A stretch of DNA of 45,201 bases, taken from the NCBI RefSeq assembly GCF_035515275.1, contig NZ_DATJBQ010000096.1, forward strand, positions 1 to 45,201. The letters run 5' to 3'. This stretch comes from Pusillimonas sp035515275. GTDB taxonomy: Bacteria; Pseudomonadota; Gammaproteobacteria; Burkholderiales; Burkholderiaceae_B. Made by a program: the position numbers and the translations under genes. The notes under the pieces were generated by a model. It did not search any database. It saw nothing but the letters and a program-made list of their open reading frames with translations, and was not told the origin of the DNA. Shown here in pieces: positions 18,669 through 27,339 of this stretch. Every line of letters begins with the position of its first letter. The stretch's first letter is position 1.

Positions 18669-19973
18669 ATGAAAGTCGCAGTCATCGGAACAGGCATTTC
18701 AGGCTTGGCGGCCGCTCACCGGTTACGTCGGCAGGCCCGCGTCACCCTGTTCGAGGCAGGGAGCTATTTTGGCGGTCACACCCACACAGTGGACGTCACA
18801 CTGCCTGACGCGCATGGCCATGGTGTGACGCATGGGGTTGACACTGGGTTTCTGGTGCTTAACGAACGCACGTACCCCGGCCTGATTGCTTTGTTCGACG
18901 AGCTACAGGTACCGACCGTGCCATCTGACATGTCGTTTTCTGTTCAGGTTCCGGGGGGCGGCGTGCTGGGTGCAAAGGCGCTGGAGTGGAGCGGCACGAG
19001 CCTGGTGACGGTTTTTGCGCAGCGGCGTAATTTGCTGCGCCCGCGTTTCTTGGGAATGCTCGCCGAGCTGCTGCGCTTTAACCGCCTGTGCACGAACCTG
19101 GCACAAAGCGGAACAGACGAATCGCTGCAACAGCCTTTGGGGGAGTTTCTGGATCAGCATCGCTTTGGCGCGGCGTTTCGTCACTGGTATTTCCTGCCCA
19201 TGCTGGGGTGTATCTGGAGTTGCCCGACTGATCAGATGCTGCGCTTTCCGGTGGCCACCATGGTGCGCTTTTGCCACAATCACGGCCTGATCCAAGTACA
19301 GAACCGGCCACAGTGGTTCACGGTGGAAGGCGGGGCGCGCCAATATGTAGACAAGCTGCTGAACGGGCTCGATGCGCGCTTGGCGACGCCTGTGCGGAAC
19401 ATCGAGCGCAACGCTGCGGGAGTACGCATTTGTACCGACGGGGGCACTGAGCATTTTGATGCCGTGGTGCTGGCGGTGCATAGTGACCAAGCCTTGCGCC
19501 TCTTGGCCAGGCCCAGCGCAGCCGAGCAGCAAGTGCTGGGTGCCATCCGCTACCAGCCAAATCGTGCCGTTCTGCATACCGACACTCGTGTCATGCCCAA
19601 GCGTCGCGCCGCCTGGGCAGCGTGGAACTACGAGCGTGCCGCCGACGGTGCGCAGGAATCGGCCCGCGTCTGCCTGCACTATTGGATCAACCGCTTGCAA
19701 CCGCTGCCGTTCGCGCAGCCGGTACTGGTGTCGCTCAACCCGGTCAGCCGCATCGATCCGCAGTTAGTGCTCGGGGAGTTCGATTACGAGCATCCGGTGT
19801 TCGACCTGGAAGCACTGGCGGCGCAAAAGCATGTGTCGACGCTGCAGGGTGTGCAACACACCTGGTTTGCCGGCGCCTGGACAGGCTACGGATTTCATGA
19901 AGACGGCCTTCAGTCGGGCTACCGCGCCGCCGACGCATTGCTGGCGCAATTGCGCCGTCTGGAGGCCGCATGA
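18669..19973 (+). CDS. FAD-dependent amine oxidase/desaturase-like protein
   Basis: A 434-residue flavoprotein. The dinucleotide-binding motif VIGTGISG is at residues 6-12, followed by the conserved FEAGSYFGGHTHTV. The C-terminal FAD-site block is WFAGAWTGYGFHEDGLQSGYRAADALL. It belongs to the NAD/FAD-binding family that sits beside DUF1365 and CFA-synthase-like genes in many bacteria. Its relatives include UfaD of Rhodobacter, a fatty-acyl desaturase in furan fatty acid synthesis (recalled, not searched). The ATG at 18669 begins MKVAVIG; the frame is open upstream into the regulator region. It is the first gene of the light-linked operon and overlaps DUF1365 by 4 bases. Confidence 0.9.
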   Translation: MKVAVIGTGISGLAAAHRLRRQARVTLFEAGSYFGGHTHTVDVTLPDAHGHGVTHGVDTGFLVLNERTYPGLIALFDELQVPTVPSDMSFSVQVPGGGVLGAKALEWSGTSLVTVFAQRRNLLRPRFLGMLAELLRFNRLCTNLAQSGTDESLQQPLGEFLDQHRFGAAFRHWYFLPMLGCIWSCPTDQMLRFPVATMVRFCHNHGLIQVQNRPQWFTVEGGARQYVDKLLNGLDARLATPVRNIERNAAGVRICTDGGTEHFDAVVLAVHSDQALRLLARPSAAEQQVLGAIRYQPNRAVLHTDTRVMPKRRAAWAAWNYERAADGAQESARVCLHYWINRLQPLPFAQPVLVSLNPVSRIDPQLVLGEFDYEHPVFDLEALAAQKHVSTLQGVQHTWFAGAWTGYGFHEDGLQSGYRAADALLAQLRRLEAA

Positions 19974-20794
19974 ACCATGCTCTCAACCGCTTCAGTTTTC
20001 AGCGTAACGTGCCTCATATCGGCTTTGGTCACGTGTGGCATACGCGGCTGCGCCCGAAATTGCATCGTTTTGCCGTTCCGACGTTTTTCCTCATGCTGCC
20101 CATGCGTACGCTGCGTGAGCATCCCAAGGCGGCGGGCGTACTGGCACTGAACCGCGCCGGCGCGCTTTCATTTCACGATGCCGATCACGGCGGCGGCAAT
20201 GGTCCCATGCAGGGCGGCGCACTGAATTGGCTGGAGGAGATGCTGCATGCCGAAGACATTACCGATGCCCAAGGAGAAATCTGGCTGCAGTGTTACCCGC
20301 GTGTGTGGGGGTACAGTTTCAAGCCAGTGAGCTTCTGGTACTGCCATCGTACCGACGGGAGTCTGCGCGCGATCGTGGCCGAGGTGAACAACACCTTTGG
20401 CGAGCGTCATGCGTATTTGCTCGATAACCCAAGCTATGGCCAGGAATTACAGGCGCGCAAGATGTTCCATGTCTCGCCGTTCTGCCCTGTCGATGGTCAC
20501 TACCGCTTCGAGTTTTGCCGGGACGGCGCAGAGGGTCTGGGGTCGGCACGAGTACGAATTGACTATCACGACGCCGAGGGACCGTTGTTACTGACGGGCA
20601 TGAGTGGGCGACTCGAACCGCTTAACGCCGCCAGCCGTCGCCGCGCCGTGTGGCGTTACCCGCTGCTCACACTGGGGGTGATGGCCCGCATTATCTGGAA
20701 TGCGTGGTTGCTATGGCTCAAGCGGGTGCCCATCCACACCAAACCTCAGGCGCCCTCCGTGCCTGTGTCTCGCACTTCTGCTGCTAAACGTTGA
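19970..20794 (+). CDS. DUF1365 family protein
   Basis: A 274-residue protein recognised as DUF1365 from GHVWHTRLRPKLHRFAVPTFF near the N-terminus and the blocks YPRVWGYSFKPVSFWYCHR, VAEVNNTFGERHAYLL and KMFHVSPFCPVDGHYRFEF. A hydrophobic segment near residues 225-245 may anchor it in the membrane. Function is unproven; the family almost always accompanies a FAD amine oxidase-like protein and a CFA-synthase-like methyltransferase, which suggests a step in modified fatty acid formation. It starts within the stop of the preceding gene (ATGA overlap), so translation is coupled. Confidence 0.9.
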   Translation: MNHALNRFSFQRNVPHIGFGHVWHTRLRPKLHRFAVPTFFLMLPMRTLREHPKAAGVLALNRAGALSFHDADHGGGNGPMQGGALNWLEEMLHAEDITDAQGEIWLQCYPRVWGYSFKPVSFWYCHRTDGSLRAIVAEVNNTFGERHAYLLDNPSYGQELQARKMFHVSPFCPVDGHYRFEFCRDGAEGLGSARVRIDYHDAEGPLLLTGMSGRLEPLNAASRRRAVWRYPLLTLGVMARIIWNAWLLWLKRVPIHTKPQAPSVPVSRTSAAKR

Positions 20795-20796
20795 TC

Positions 20797-22020
20797 ATGA
20801 ACACAACCAGTTCCACACGTCTCTCATTACCGTTGCCCGCGGGACTGCCCAGTGCGGCGCGCCATGGCCTGCGCCTGCTCCAGCGTCTGCAGCATGGCAC
20901 GCTGCATCTGGAATTACCCGACGGCAGCACCCTCCAGTTTGGCCCTGGTGGCCCACCGCACGCCAGTCTGCACCTGCACGACTGGCGGGTGTTTGGCGCG
21001 GTGATGCGCTCGGGCGACATCGGTCTGGCCGAGGGCTATATCGCCCAGGACTGGAGTACGCCGCAGCTGACCGATCTGCTGCTTTTGCTGATGGCCAACC
21101 GCCAGGAGTTGGAGTCGCTGGTCTACGGTACCTGGTGGGGGAGGCTGGCTTACCGGCTGCGGCACCTGCTTAACCGCAATACGCGCAGCGGCAGCCAGCG
21201 CAACATCCACGCCCATTACGACCTGGGCAACGATTTCTACCAATTATGGCTCGACCCCAGCATGAACTACTCGTCTGCGTGGTTCCAGGGCGATCTGACG
21301 GGCGATTTGACCGAGGCTCAGCACGCCAAGACGCGCCGGGCCTTGCGCAGCGCCGGGGTGCAGCCTGGCAGCCGCTTGCTGGAGATCGGCTGTGGCTGGG
21401 GTGCGCTTGCCGAGATGGCGGCGGGTGAATTCGGTGCCCGGGTTACAGGCGTGACGCTGTCCACCGAGCAACTGGATTTTGCCCTGACGAGGATGCGGGT
21501 GGCCGGCCTGACGCAGCTCGCCGACCTTCGCCTGCAAGATTATCGAGATATCCAGGACGAGCCGTTCGATGCTATCTGCTCGATTGAAATGGTCGAGGCC
21601 GTTGGTCAAGCCTATTGGCCCAGTTACTTCGGCACGCTGGCGCGGCTGCTCAAACCAGGTGGCCGCGCCTGTGTGCAGAGCATCGTCATTCATGACGCGC
21701 TGTTCGAACGCTACGTGAAGGGCACGGACTTCATCCAGCAGTATGTTTTTCCGGGCGGCTGTCTGCCCAGCCCCTCGCGCTTTCGTGCAGCGGCTCGGGA
21801 GGAGGGGCTCCGCGTTGTCGAGGAGCTTGCCTTCGGAGCCGATTACGCCGAAACGCTGCGCCGCTGGCACCGCCACTTCACGCAGCAGCGTGCCTTGGTG
21901 CGGGCGCAGGGCTTCGATGCGAAGTTCATGCGCGTCTGGGAGTTCTACCTTGCGTACTGCGAGGCGGCCTTCGACAGCGGAAATATCGACGTGGTGCAGT
22001 ACACGTTGGTGAAAGATTAA
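20797..22020 (+). CDS. CFA-synthase-like SAM-dependent fatty acyl methyltransferase
   Basis: A 407-residue protein of the cyclopropane-fatty-acyl-phospholipid synthase family. Landmarks are HYDLGNDFYQLWLDPSMNYSSAWF, the SAM-binding motif LLEIGCGWG at 194-202, SIEMVEAVG and FPGGCLPS. Compared with E. coli Cfa as I recall it, bicarbonate-ligand Cys139 is Ser160 and His266 is Gln294, while the Glu (E267), Ile (I296) and Tyr (Y350) ligands are kept. It probably methylates the double bond of phospholipid acyl chains, giving a cyclopropane or a methylated (furan-precursor) product. The ATG at 20797 lies 2 bases after the DUF1365 stop; a TTG at 20791 is less likely. Confidence 0.92.
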   Translation: MNTTSSTRLSLPLPAGLPSAARHGLRLLQRLQHGTLHLELPDGSTLQFGPGGPPHASLHLHDWRVFGAVMRSGDIGLAEGYIAQDWSTPQLTDLLLLLMANRQELESLVYGTWWGRLAYRLRHLLNRNTRSGSQRNIHAHYDLGNDFYQLWLDPSMNYSSAWFQGDLTGDLTEAQHAKTRRALRSAGVQPGSRLLEIGCGWGALAEMAAGEFGARVTGVTLSTEQLDFALTRMRVAGLTQLADLRLQDYRDIQDEPFDAICSIEMVEAVGQAYWPSYFGTLARLLKPGGRACVQSIVIHDALFERYVKGTDFIQQYVFPGGCLPSPSRFRAAAREEGLRVVEELAFGADYAETLRRWHRHFTQQRALVRAQGFDAKFMRVWEFYLAYCEAAFDSGNIDVVQYTLVKD

Positions 22021-22047
22021 ACCCATAACCACAGGCGCCCGACAAAC

Positions 22048-22638
22048 ATGTATCGCATTTCGCTGTCATCGTTGAAACGATTGACCCTTGCCGGCATGCT
22101 CGCTGTGCTCAATTCCGGCGCACTTGCCGTCTCTGGCGCAGTAGCCGAACAAGCGACAGCCCCTCCCGCTTTCGTGCATCAGGCGCTCGACGGAGCGGCC
22201 CTCTCGGGCCGGGGGCAGTTGCGCTTTTTTGGGCTGCGCATCTACGACGCTCAGCTGTGGGTAGGAACGCAATTCAAGGCGTCAGATTTCGGTGCCTATC
22301 CGATGGCGTTGGAACTGACCTATTACCGCGCCTTCATAGGCGCGGCTATCGCCCAACGCTCTGTCGAGGAGATAGAGCGCGAGGGTGAGCTGACGCCCGA
22401 GCTGGCCCTGCGTTGGCAAAATGCTTTGGCCGCAGTACTACCGGACGTCGAGCCTGGCGACCGCCTGACCGGTGTATATGAGCCCGGGTTGGGAATGCGT
22501 CTATGGCGGGGCGACCTGGCGCTGGGGATGATCGAAGACGCCGAACTGGCGCGCCGCTTCTTTGGCATTTGGCTGGGGCCGAATACGTCCGAGCCAAGTC
22601 TGCGCCGTGCTTTGCTGGCGCGAGAATCGGGAAGTTAA
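22048..22638 (+). CDS. Chalcone-isomerase-like exported protein
   Basis: A 196-residue protein with a signal-like N-terminus (MYRISLSSLKRLTLAGMLAVLNSGALAVSGAVA). It is followed by the bacterial chalcone-isomerase-like pattern: LDGAALSGRGQLRFFGLRIYDAQLWVG, LELTYYRAFIGAAIAQRSVEEI and WLGPNTSEPSLRRALLA. Bacterial members are not flavonoid enzymes; the fold binds fatty acids or other hydrophobic ligands. Its place in this lipid-linked operon fits a periplasmic fatty-acid-binding role, which is an inference. It is 27 bases after the methyltransferase gene and overlaps the start of the transporter gene by one base. Confidence 0.82.
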   Translation: MYRISLSSLKRLTLAGMLAVLNSGALAVSGAVAEQATAPPAFVHQALDGAALSGRGQLRFFGLRIYDAQLWVGTQFKASDFGAYPMALELTYYRAFIGAAIAQRSVEEIEREGELTPELALRWQNALAAVLPDVEPGDRLTGVYEPGLGMRLWRGDLALGMIEDAELARRFFGIWLGPNTSEPSLRRALLARESGS

Positions 22639-23951
22639 TGATGACCAGAACGATGCCATGGGGTTCGGCTCGGGTGCTGCCGTTTCGGGCAGGTTTGGCG
22701 TACGGGCTGTTGGGTCTGCCACTGGCATTTGCAGCGCTGCCGCTGTACGTGGTGCTGCCGCACTATTACGCGAGTGATCTCGGTTTGCCGCTGGCCACCG
22801 TTGGAGCGCTGCTGATGCTGGTGCGGCTCCTTGACGCAGGAGCCGAACCGCTGCTGGGGCGTATGAGCGACCTTTTGTATCACCGCAGCGTGTCTGCCGT
22901 GCTCTGGGTGGCGGGTGCTGCGGCATTACTAATATGGGCGGGAATGGCCGGTCTGTTTTTTCCCTTGGTGCAGGGCTCTGCCGCTCTGGCGGCGTGGATG
23001 GTGGTAGGGCTCTTGTTCACCTGTCTGGCCCACAGTCTGCTGACCATTGCCCATCAGGCCTGGGGCGTGCGCCTGGGGGGCGATGCACTGCAGCGCAGCC
23101 GTATCGTGGCTTGGCGCGAGGGGCCGGGTCTGATTGGTGTGGTCACTGCCAGCGCGCTGTCGGTGGCATGGGGGGGCGGCACGATGTTGGGCGCGTTTGC
23201 ACTGTTGCTGCTGGCCGGCTGGTTGATGCTGTGGCGTGCGCCGCGCCCGCCGCTTGCGGACGCGCCCTGCGAGGGACGGCGGGCCGCCCAATCCCGACTC
23301 TGGCAGCCGCTGGCAGAGCCGGAGTTTCGCCGCCTTTTGGCGGTCTTTCTGTGCAACGGCATCGCCAGCGCCATTCCCGCCGCTCTCATGCTGTTCTTTG
23401 CTCAGGACCGGCTGCAGGCTAGCCAGCCTCAAATCGCGCTGTTTCTGGTGCTGTATTTCGTCAGTGGCGCACTGTCCATGCCATTGTGGGTTCGGGCCGT
23501 GCGCCGCTTCGGCCTGGAGCGAGCGTGGCTGGCCGGCATGCTGCTGGCGGTGGCTTGCTTCGGCTGGGCGGCCGTTCTAGAGGGCGGGCAGGTGGCGGCC
23601 TTTGTCGTGATCTGCGTGCTGTCGGGCGCGGCGCTGGGCGCTGATTTGGCCGTGCCCGGCGCGCTACTCGCCTTGCTGATCGAGCGCCACGGGGCGCAGG
23701 GCGTCAATGAAGGCGCGTACCTGGGCTGGTGGAATCTGGCTACCAAGCTCAATCTGGCGCTGGCCGCCGGTGCCACGCTGCCGTTGTTGCAATGGCTGGG
23801 TTACACGCCTGGCAGTGAGGATCCGCAGGCCTTGCAACGCTTGGCCTGGACCTACGCGCTGTTGCCCTGCGCCCTCAAGCTGACGGCGGCCGGTTTATTG
23901 CACCGACTGTTGATTGTTCCTCGTAACTCATTCCAAGGAGTGACCTCATGA
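22638..23951 (+). CDS. MFS/GPH-type membrane transporter
   Basis: A 437-residue (436 if the second ATG is used) integral membrane protein with about 12 hydrophobic segments, resembling the glycoside-pentoside-hexuronide (MelB-like) branch of MFS. Visible landmarks are GLPLAFAALPLYVVLPHYYASDLGLPL at the start, MLVRLLDAGAEPLLGRMSDLLYHR (the cation-site helix region) and NEGAYLGWWNLATKLNLALAAG near the C-terminus. Homologues in LitR- and ChrR-controlled clusters have no known substrate. It starts on the last base of the preceding stop codon and its own stop overlaps the DUF3833 start. Confidence 0.85.
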   Translation: MMTRTMPWGSARVLPFRAGLAYGLLGLPLAFAALPLYVVLPHYYASDLGLPLATVGALLMLVRLLDAGAEPLLGRMSDLLYHRSVSAVLWVAGAAALLIWAGMAGLFFPLVQGSAALAAWMVVGLLFTCLAHSLLTIAHQAWGVRLGGDALQRSRIVAWREGPGLIGVVTASALSVAWGGGTMLGAFALLLLAGWLMLWRAPRPPLADAPCEGRRAAQSRLWQPLAEPEFRRLLAVFLCNGIASAIPAALMLFFAQDRLQASQPQIALFLVLYFVSGALSMPLWVRAVRRFGLERAWLAGMLLAVACFGWAAVLEGGQVAAFVVICVLSGAALGADLAVPGALLALLIERHGAQGVNEGAYLGWWNLATKLNLALAAGATLPLLQWLGYTPGSEDPQALQRLAWTYALLPCALKLTAAGLLHRLLIVPRNSFQGVTS

Positions 23952-24484
23952 TCTCTCGCCGCCGAAGTTTGTTGGCCTTGTTGGCAGGAGCCGCCGTGCT
24001 TGTTGGTTGCGCCGGCCCCAAGGTCAGCGACTATGCTCAGCAGCGACCTCTGTTGGAGCTCGATCGCTATTTCAATGGACGCATCCATGCCCACGGCATC
24101 TTCCAAAAGCGTGGAGGCGAGGTGGTGCGTCGCTTTGTCGTCGTCATGGACTGCCGTTGGGAAGGCAACCAGGGCGTGCTGGACGAAGCCTTTACCTATT
24201 CGGACGGCAGCACCGAGCGGCGCATCTGGCGTCTGACCAAACACGCAGACGGGCGCTACACCGGCCGTGCCGATGATGTCGTGGGCGAGGCGCAGGGCCA
24301 GACCGCAGGCAACGCCTTTCGCTGGAACTACACGCTGCGCCTGCCGGTGGACGGCAAAGAGTACGAGGTGCAGTTCGATGACTGGATGTTCCTGGTTGAT
24401 GAGCGTGTGCTGCTCAATCGCGCCACCATGAGCAAGTTCGGCATCACCCTGGGTGAAGTGCTGCTTTCATTCACCAAGGAGTAA
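23948..24484 (+). CDS. DUF3833 family lipoprotein
   Basis: A 178-residue predicted lipoprotein. Three arginines and a hydrophobic stretch lead to the lipobox LVGC, with the lipidated Cys at residue 21. The rest fits DUF3833: LDRYFNGRIHAHGIFQKRGGEVVRRFVV, YSDGSTERRIWRL, GRADDVVGEAQGQ and DDWMFLVDERVLLNRATMSKFGI. The family is uncharacterised and travels with CFA-synthase-like and chalcone-isomerase-like genes, so a role in envelope lipid handling is likely but unproven. It overlaps the transporter gene (ATGA), and a GGAG lies upstream of the start. Confidence 0.87.
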   Translation: MISRRRSLLALLAGAAVLVGCAGPKVSDYAQQRPLLELDRYFNGRIHAHGIFQKRGGEVVRRFVVVMDCRWEGNQGVLDEAFTYSDGSTERRIWRLTKHADGRYTGRADDVVGEAQGQTAGNAFRWNYTLRLPVDGKEYEVQFDDWMFLVDERVLLNRATMSKFGITLGEVLLSFTKE

Positions 24485-24488
24485 GGCC

Positions 24489-25271
24489 GTGCCGCTCAAC
24501 TCTCCTATTCTTGATTGGCACGGTAAACGTGTGTGGGTGATTGGCGCGTCCAGCGGCATCGGGCGTGCAGTCGCGGCACTGCTGCATGCACGGGGCGCAC
24601 TGGTCTATGTGTCGGCGCGCAATCGGCAGCTGCTTGAGACTTTCGTGCAGGAGCACCCCGGCAGTCAGGCATTGACGCTGGACGTGACCGGCGCACAAGA
24701 GGTCGCGTGCGCCGCACAACAAATTTTGCAGGACGGCCCGCTCGACCTGGTGTGCTATTGCGCCGGCCACTACCGTCCGATGCAAGCAGACATGCTGGAT
24801 CTGCCTGAACTCCTGCAGCATCAGCGCGTGAACGTCGTGGGTGCACTGCACGTGCTGGCCGCCGTGTTGCCCGCCTTGCTGCAGGCGGCCCAGGCAGGGC
24901 GAACACCGCACCTGAGCCTGGTGGCCAGCGTTGCAGGGTGGCGCGGCCTGCCACAAAGTCTGGCTTACGGGCCCACCAAGGCGGCGCTGATCAATCTGGC
25001 AGAAAACCTGTTTCTCGACTTGCGCCCCAAGGGCGTGGGAGTCAGCCTGATCAACCCCGGCTTCGTCGACACCCCATTGACTGCGCAAAACACGTTTTCC
25101 ATGCCTGCCTTGATGGCGCCCGAGGAGGCAGCTGTCGCCATGGTGCGCGGGTGGGAGCGCGGGAGCTTCGAGGTGCAGTTCCCCAAGCGGTTCACGGCTG
25201 TACTCAAGGTCGCGCGCTGCCTGCCGTACCGCTGGTATTTCCCCCTTGTCCATCGCTTCACAGGGCTGTGA
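24489..25271 (+). CDS. Short-chain dehydrogenase/reductase
   Basis: A 260-residue classical SDR. The cofactor motif is VIGASSGIGRAVAAL near residue 20, followed by YCAGHYRP (in the NNAG position), the catalytic serine block LSLVASVAGWRG and the YGPTKAAL motif (YxxxK), then INPGFVDTPLT. I chose GTG at 24489 because AAGGAG at 24476-24481 sits 7 bases before it and translation would begin just after the DUF3833 stop. An ATG at 24453 would lie inside DUF3833 without a ribosome site. Substrate unknown; an oxidised lipid or acyl intermediate would suit the operon. Confidence 0.88.
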   Translation: MPLNSPILDWHGKRVWVIGASSGIGRAVAALLHARGALVYVSARNRQLLETFVQEHPGSQALTLDVTGAQEVACAAQQILQDGPLDLVCYCAGHYRPMQADMLDLPELLQHQRVNVVGALHVLAAVLPALLQAAQAGRTPHLSLVASVAGWRGLPQSLAYGPTKAALINLAENLFLDLRPKGVGVSLINPGFVDTPLTAQNTFSMPALMAPEEAAVAMVRGWERGSFEVQFPKRFTAVLKVARCLPYRWYFPLVHRFTGL

Positions 25272-25273
25272 GC

Positions 25274-25771
25274 ATGCCTGGTTTTTCTGCTCTTGACGAT
25301 CAAGACGTGCACGGCGCCGTCCGGCGCCTGGTGGCGTTGTACGAGCAACTTTCGCCTGCTCAGCTGTCCAGCCTGGATACTTTCTACGCTCCTGATGCAC
25401 ACTTTAGGGATCCCTTCAATGATGTGCGAGGCGTGCCAGCCATTGCGCATATTTTTGCCCACATGTTTGCCACGCTGGATCAACCGCGCTTTGTCGTCAC
25501 ACAGCACATCGTGCAGGGAGACCAAGCGTTCTTGTGCTGGGAATTCCACTTTCGCATGCGGCGTTGGCGGCGCCATGTCGACCAATGCGTTCATGGAGCC
25601 ACCTTGCTGCGCTTTAATGCGAAGGGGAGAGTGATACTGCACCGCGACTATTGGGACGCCGCCGAAGAGCTCTACGAAAAAATCCCGCTGCTGGGGGTAC
25701 TGATGCGCTGGCTTCGCAAGGCAGCTTCCGCCACAACCAAGGATTCCAATGCCCACCATCCACGATCTTGA
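25274..25771 (+). CDS. NTF2/SnoaL-like protein
   Basis: A 165-residue protein with an NTF2-like cone fold suggested by LVALYEQLSPAQLSSLDTFYAPDAHFRDPFNDVRGVPAIAHIFAHMF at the N-terminus, then strands CWEFHFRMRR and HGATLLRFNAKGRVILHRDYWD. Such proteins are small isomerases, ligand carriers or partners of oxidoreductases. The ATG at 25274 lies 2 bases after the SDR stop; the frame is open far upstream only as a shadow of the SDR gene. Its end overlaps the photolyase start by 23 bases, so it is part of the same operon. Function unknown. Confidence 0.85.
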   Translation: MPGFSALDDQDVHGAVRRLVALYEQLSPAQLSSLDTFYAPDAHFRDPFNDVRGVPAIAHIFAHMFATLDQPRFVVTQHIVQGDQAFLCWEFHFRMRRWRRHVDQCVHGATLLRFNAKGRVILHRDYWDAAEELYEKIPLLGVLMRWLRKAASATTKDSNAHHPRS

Positions 25772-27236
25772 GGCTTCCATCAAAGCACCGAGCGCCCTGG
25801 TGTGGCTGCGTCGAGACTTGCGCTGTGATGATCATGCCGCCCTTTATTACGCGCTACGCAGGTATTCGCGGGTGTATTGCGCGTTTGTGTTCGACAGCGA
25901 TATTTTGAACGCTCTGCCCAGCCGCCAAGACCGGCGCGTCGAGTTCATCCATGCCAGTATCCTGGGACTGCACACGGACTTGCAGCGGCTGGCCGCACAA
26001 AATGGTGCGCCCGGCGGCGGACTCATCGTGCGCCATGGTCCGGCACAGGAGTGCATTGTTCGGCTGGCGCTTGAGCTCGGCGTTCAGGAGGTGCTGGTCA
26101 ATCGCGACTATGAACCCCAGGCCATTGCTCGCGATCAACGTGTTTCCCGGGCTTTGGACCAGGTGGGTATCGCGTTCAGCGACTACAAGGATCAGGTTCT
26201 TCTCGACCGTGACGAGGTGCTGACGCAACAAGGAAGCCCCTATAGCGTATTCACCCCATACAAGCGCGCCTGGCTCCAGCGCTTGGACGCCTATCAGCTT
26301 AAACCTTACCCCGTGGCACGCTACGCCCACCATCTCGCTGCACCGCCCACGAACGAGCCCCTGCCGTCCTTGTCGGACCTGGGGTTTTCTCGCAGCAATC
26401 TGCTCGAATTGCCCGTGCCCACGGGGACTCGGGGCGCACAGCAGTTGCTGAGGGATTTTATGCCGCGTATGGCGGCCTACCAGGAAGTACGCGACTATCC
26501 CGGTCGAAAGGGCGTGTCCTACCTGTCAGTGCATCTACGCTTCGGTACGGTTTCCATCCGCCAACTGGCGGCACTCGCAGTAGCGCAGGCGGCCCAGGGT
26601 TGCGCGGGTGCGCAGACCTGGTTGTCGGAACTGGCATGGCGCGATTTCTACTTCATGATCCTTTGGCATCACCCTCGGGTGGTGACGCAGTCGTTCAAGT
26701 CCGATTATGACCATGTGCAATGGGACGAGGCGCCCGAGCTGTGGCTGGCCTGGTGCGAAGCGAGAACTGGATACCCATTGGTTGATGCGGCAATGCGCCA
26801 GTTGCGGCAAACGGGCTATATGCATAACCGCCTGCGCATGGTGGTGGCCAGTTTTCTGACCAAGGATCTGGGCATCGACTGGCGGCGGGGTGAACGTTTC
26901 TTTGCCGATCACCTGAATGACTACGATCTGGCTGCCAACAATGGCGGCTGGCAGTGGGCTGCTTCAACTGGCTGCGACGCCCAGCCCTGGTTTCGCATCT
27001 TCAACCCGGTCACGCAATCGAAGCGTTTTGACCCGGAGGGCGCGTTCATACGTCGTTACTTGCCCGAGCTGGCGCGGGTGCCGGATACCCACATTCATTT
27101 TCCCGCCGCCATGAAGCCCCACGCATTGGCGGCCTGTAGCCTGCGTCTGGGTGTGGACTACCCACTACCTGTCGTAGATCACGCACGTGCACGAACGCGC
27201 ACGCTGTTGAGGTTCTCGGCTCCGGCTTCTGGTTAA
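25749..27236 (+). CDS. phrB: Deoxyribodipyrimidine photolyase (CPD, class I)
   Basis: A 495-residue light-driven enzyme that splits UV-made cyclobutane pyrimidine dimers with reduced FAD. The N-terminal antenna domain begins LVWLRRDLRCDDHAALYYAL. The FAD domain has GRKGVSYLSVHLRFGTVS, the block GYPLVDAAMRQLRQTGYMHNR, and DYDLAANNGGWQWAASTGCD with RIFNPVTQSKRFDP. The three electron-transfer tryptophans of the E. coli enzyme align with LAWRDFYF, DWRRGERFF and GGWQWAA. It is the last gene of the operon and overlaps the NTF2-like gene. Its presence behind a B12-type photosensor supports light-controlled expression. Confidence 0.97.
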   Translation: MPTIHDLEASIKAPSALVWLRRDLRCDDHAALYYALRRYSRVYCAFVFDSDILNALPSRQDRRVEFIHASILGLHTDLQRLAAQNGAPGGGLIVRHGPAQECIVRLALELGVQEVLVNRDYEPQAIARDQRVSRALDQVGIAFSDYKDQVLLDRDEVLTQQGSPYSVFTPYKRAWLQRLDAYQLKPYPVARYAHHLAAPPTNEPLPSLSDLGFSRSNLLELPVPTGTRGAQQLLRDFMPRMAAYQEVRDYPGRKGVSYLSVHLRFGTVSIRQLAALAVAQAAQGCAGAQTWLSELAWRDFYFMILWHHPRVVTQSFKSDYDHVQWDEAPELWLAWCEARTGYPLVDAAMRQLRQTGYMHNRLRMVVASFLTKDLGIDWRRGERFFADHLNDYDLAANNGGWQWAASTGCDAQPWFRIFNPVTQSKRFDPEGAFIRRYLPELARVPDTHIHFPAAMKPHALAACSLRLGVDYPLPVVDHARARTRTLLRFSAPASG

Positions 27237-27339
27237 TGTAGGTTTAAATATCGCAAAGGCGTCGGCCGCGCGTGTTTCGCGCTACGTCTGTCTGCGTCTG
27301 GTTGTAAACTGGAAGGTTTATTGCTTCGAATTGTCGTTT

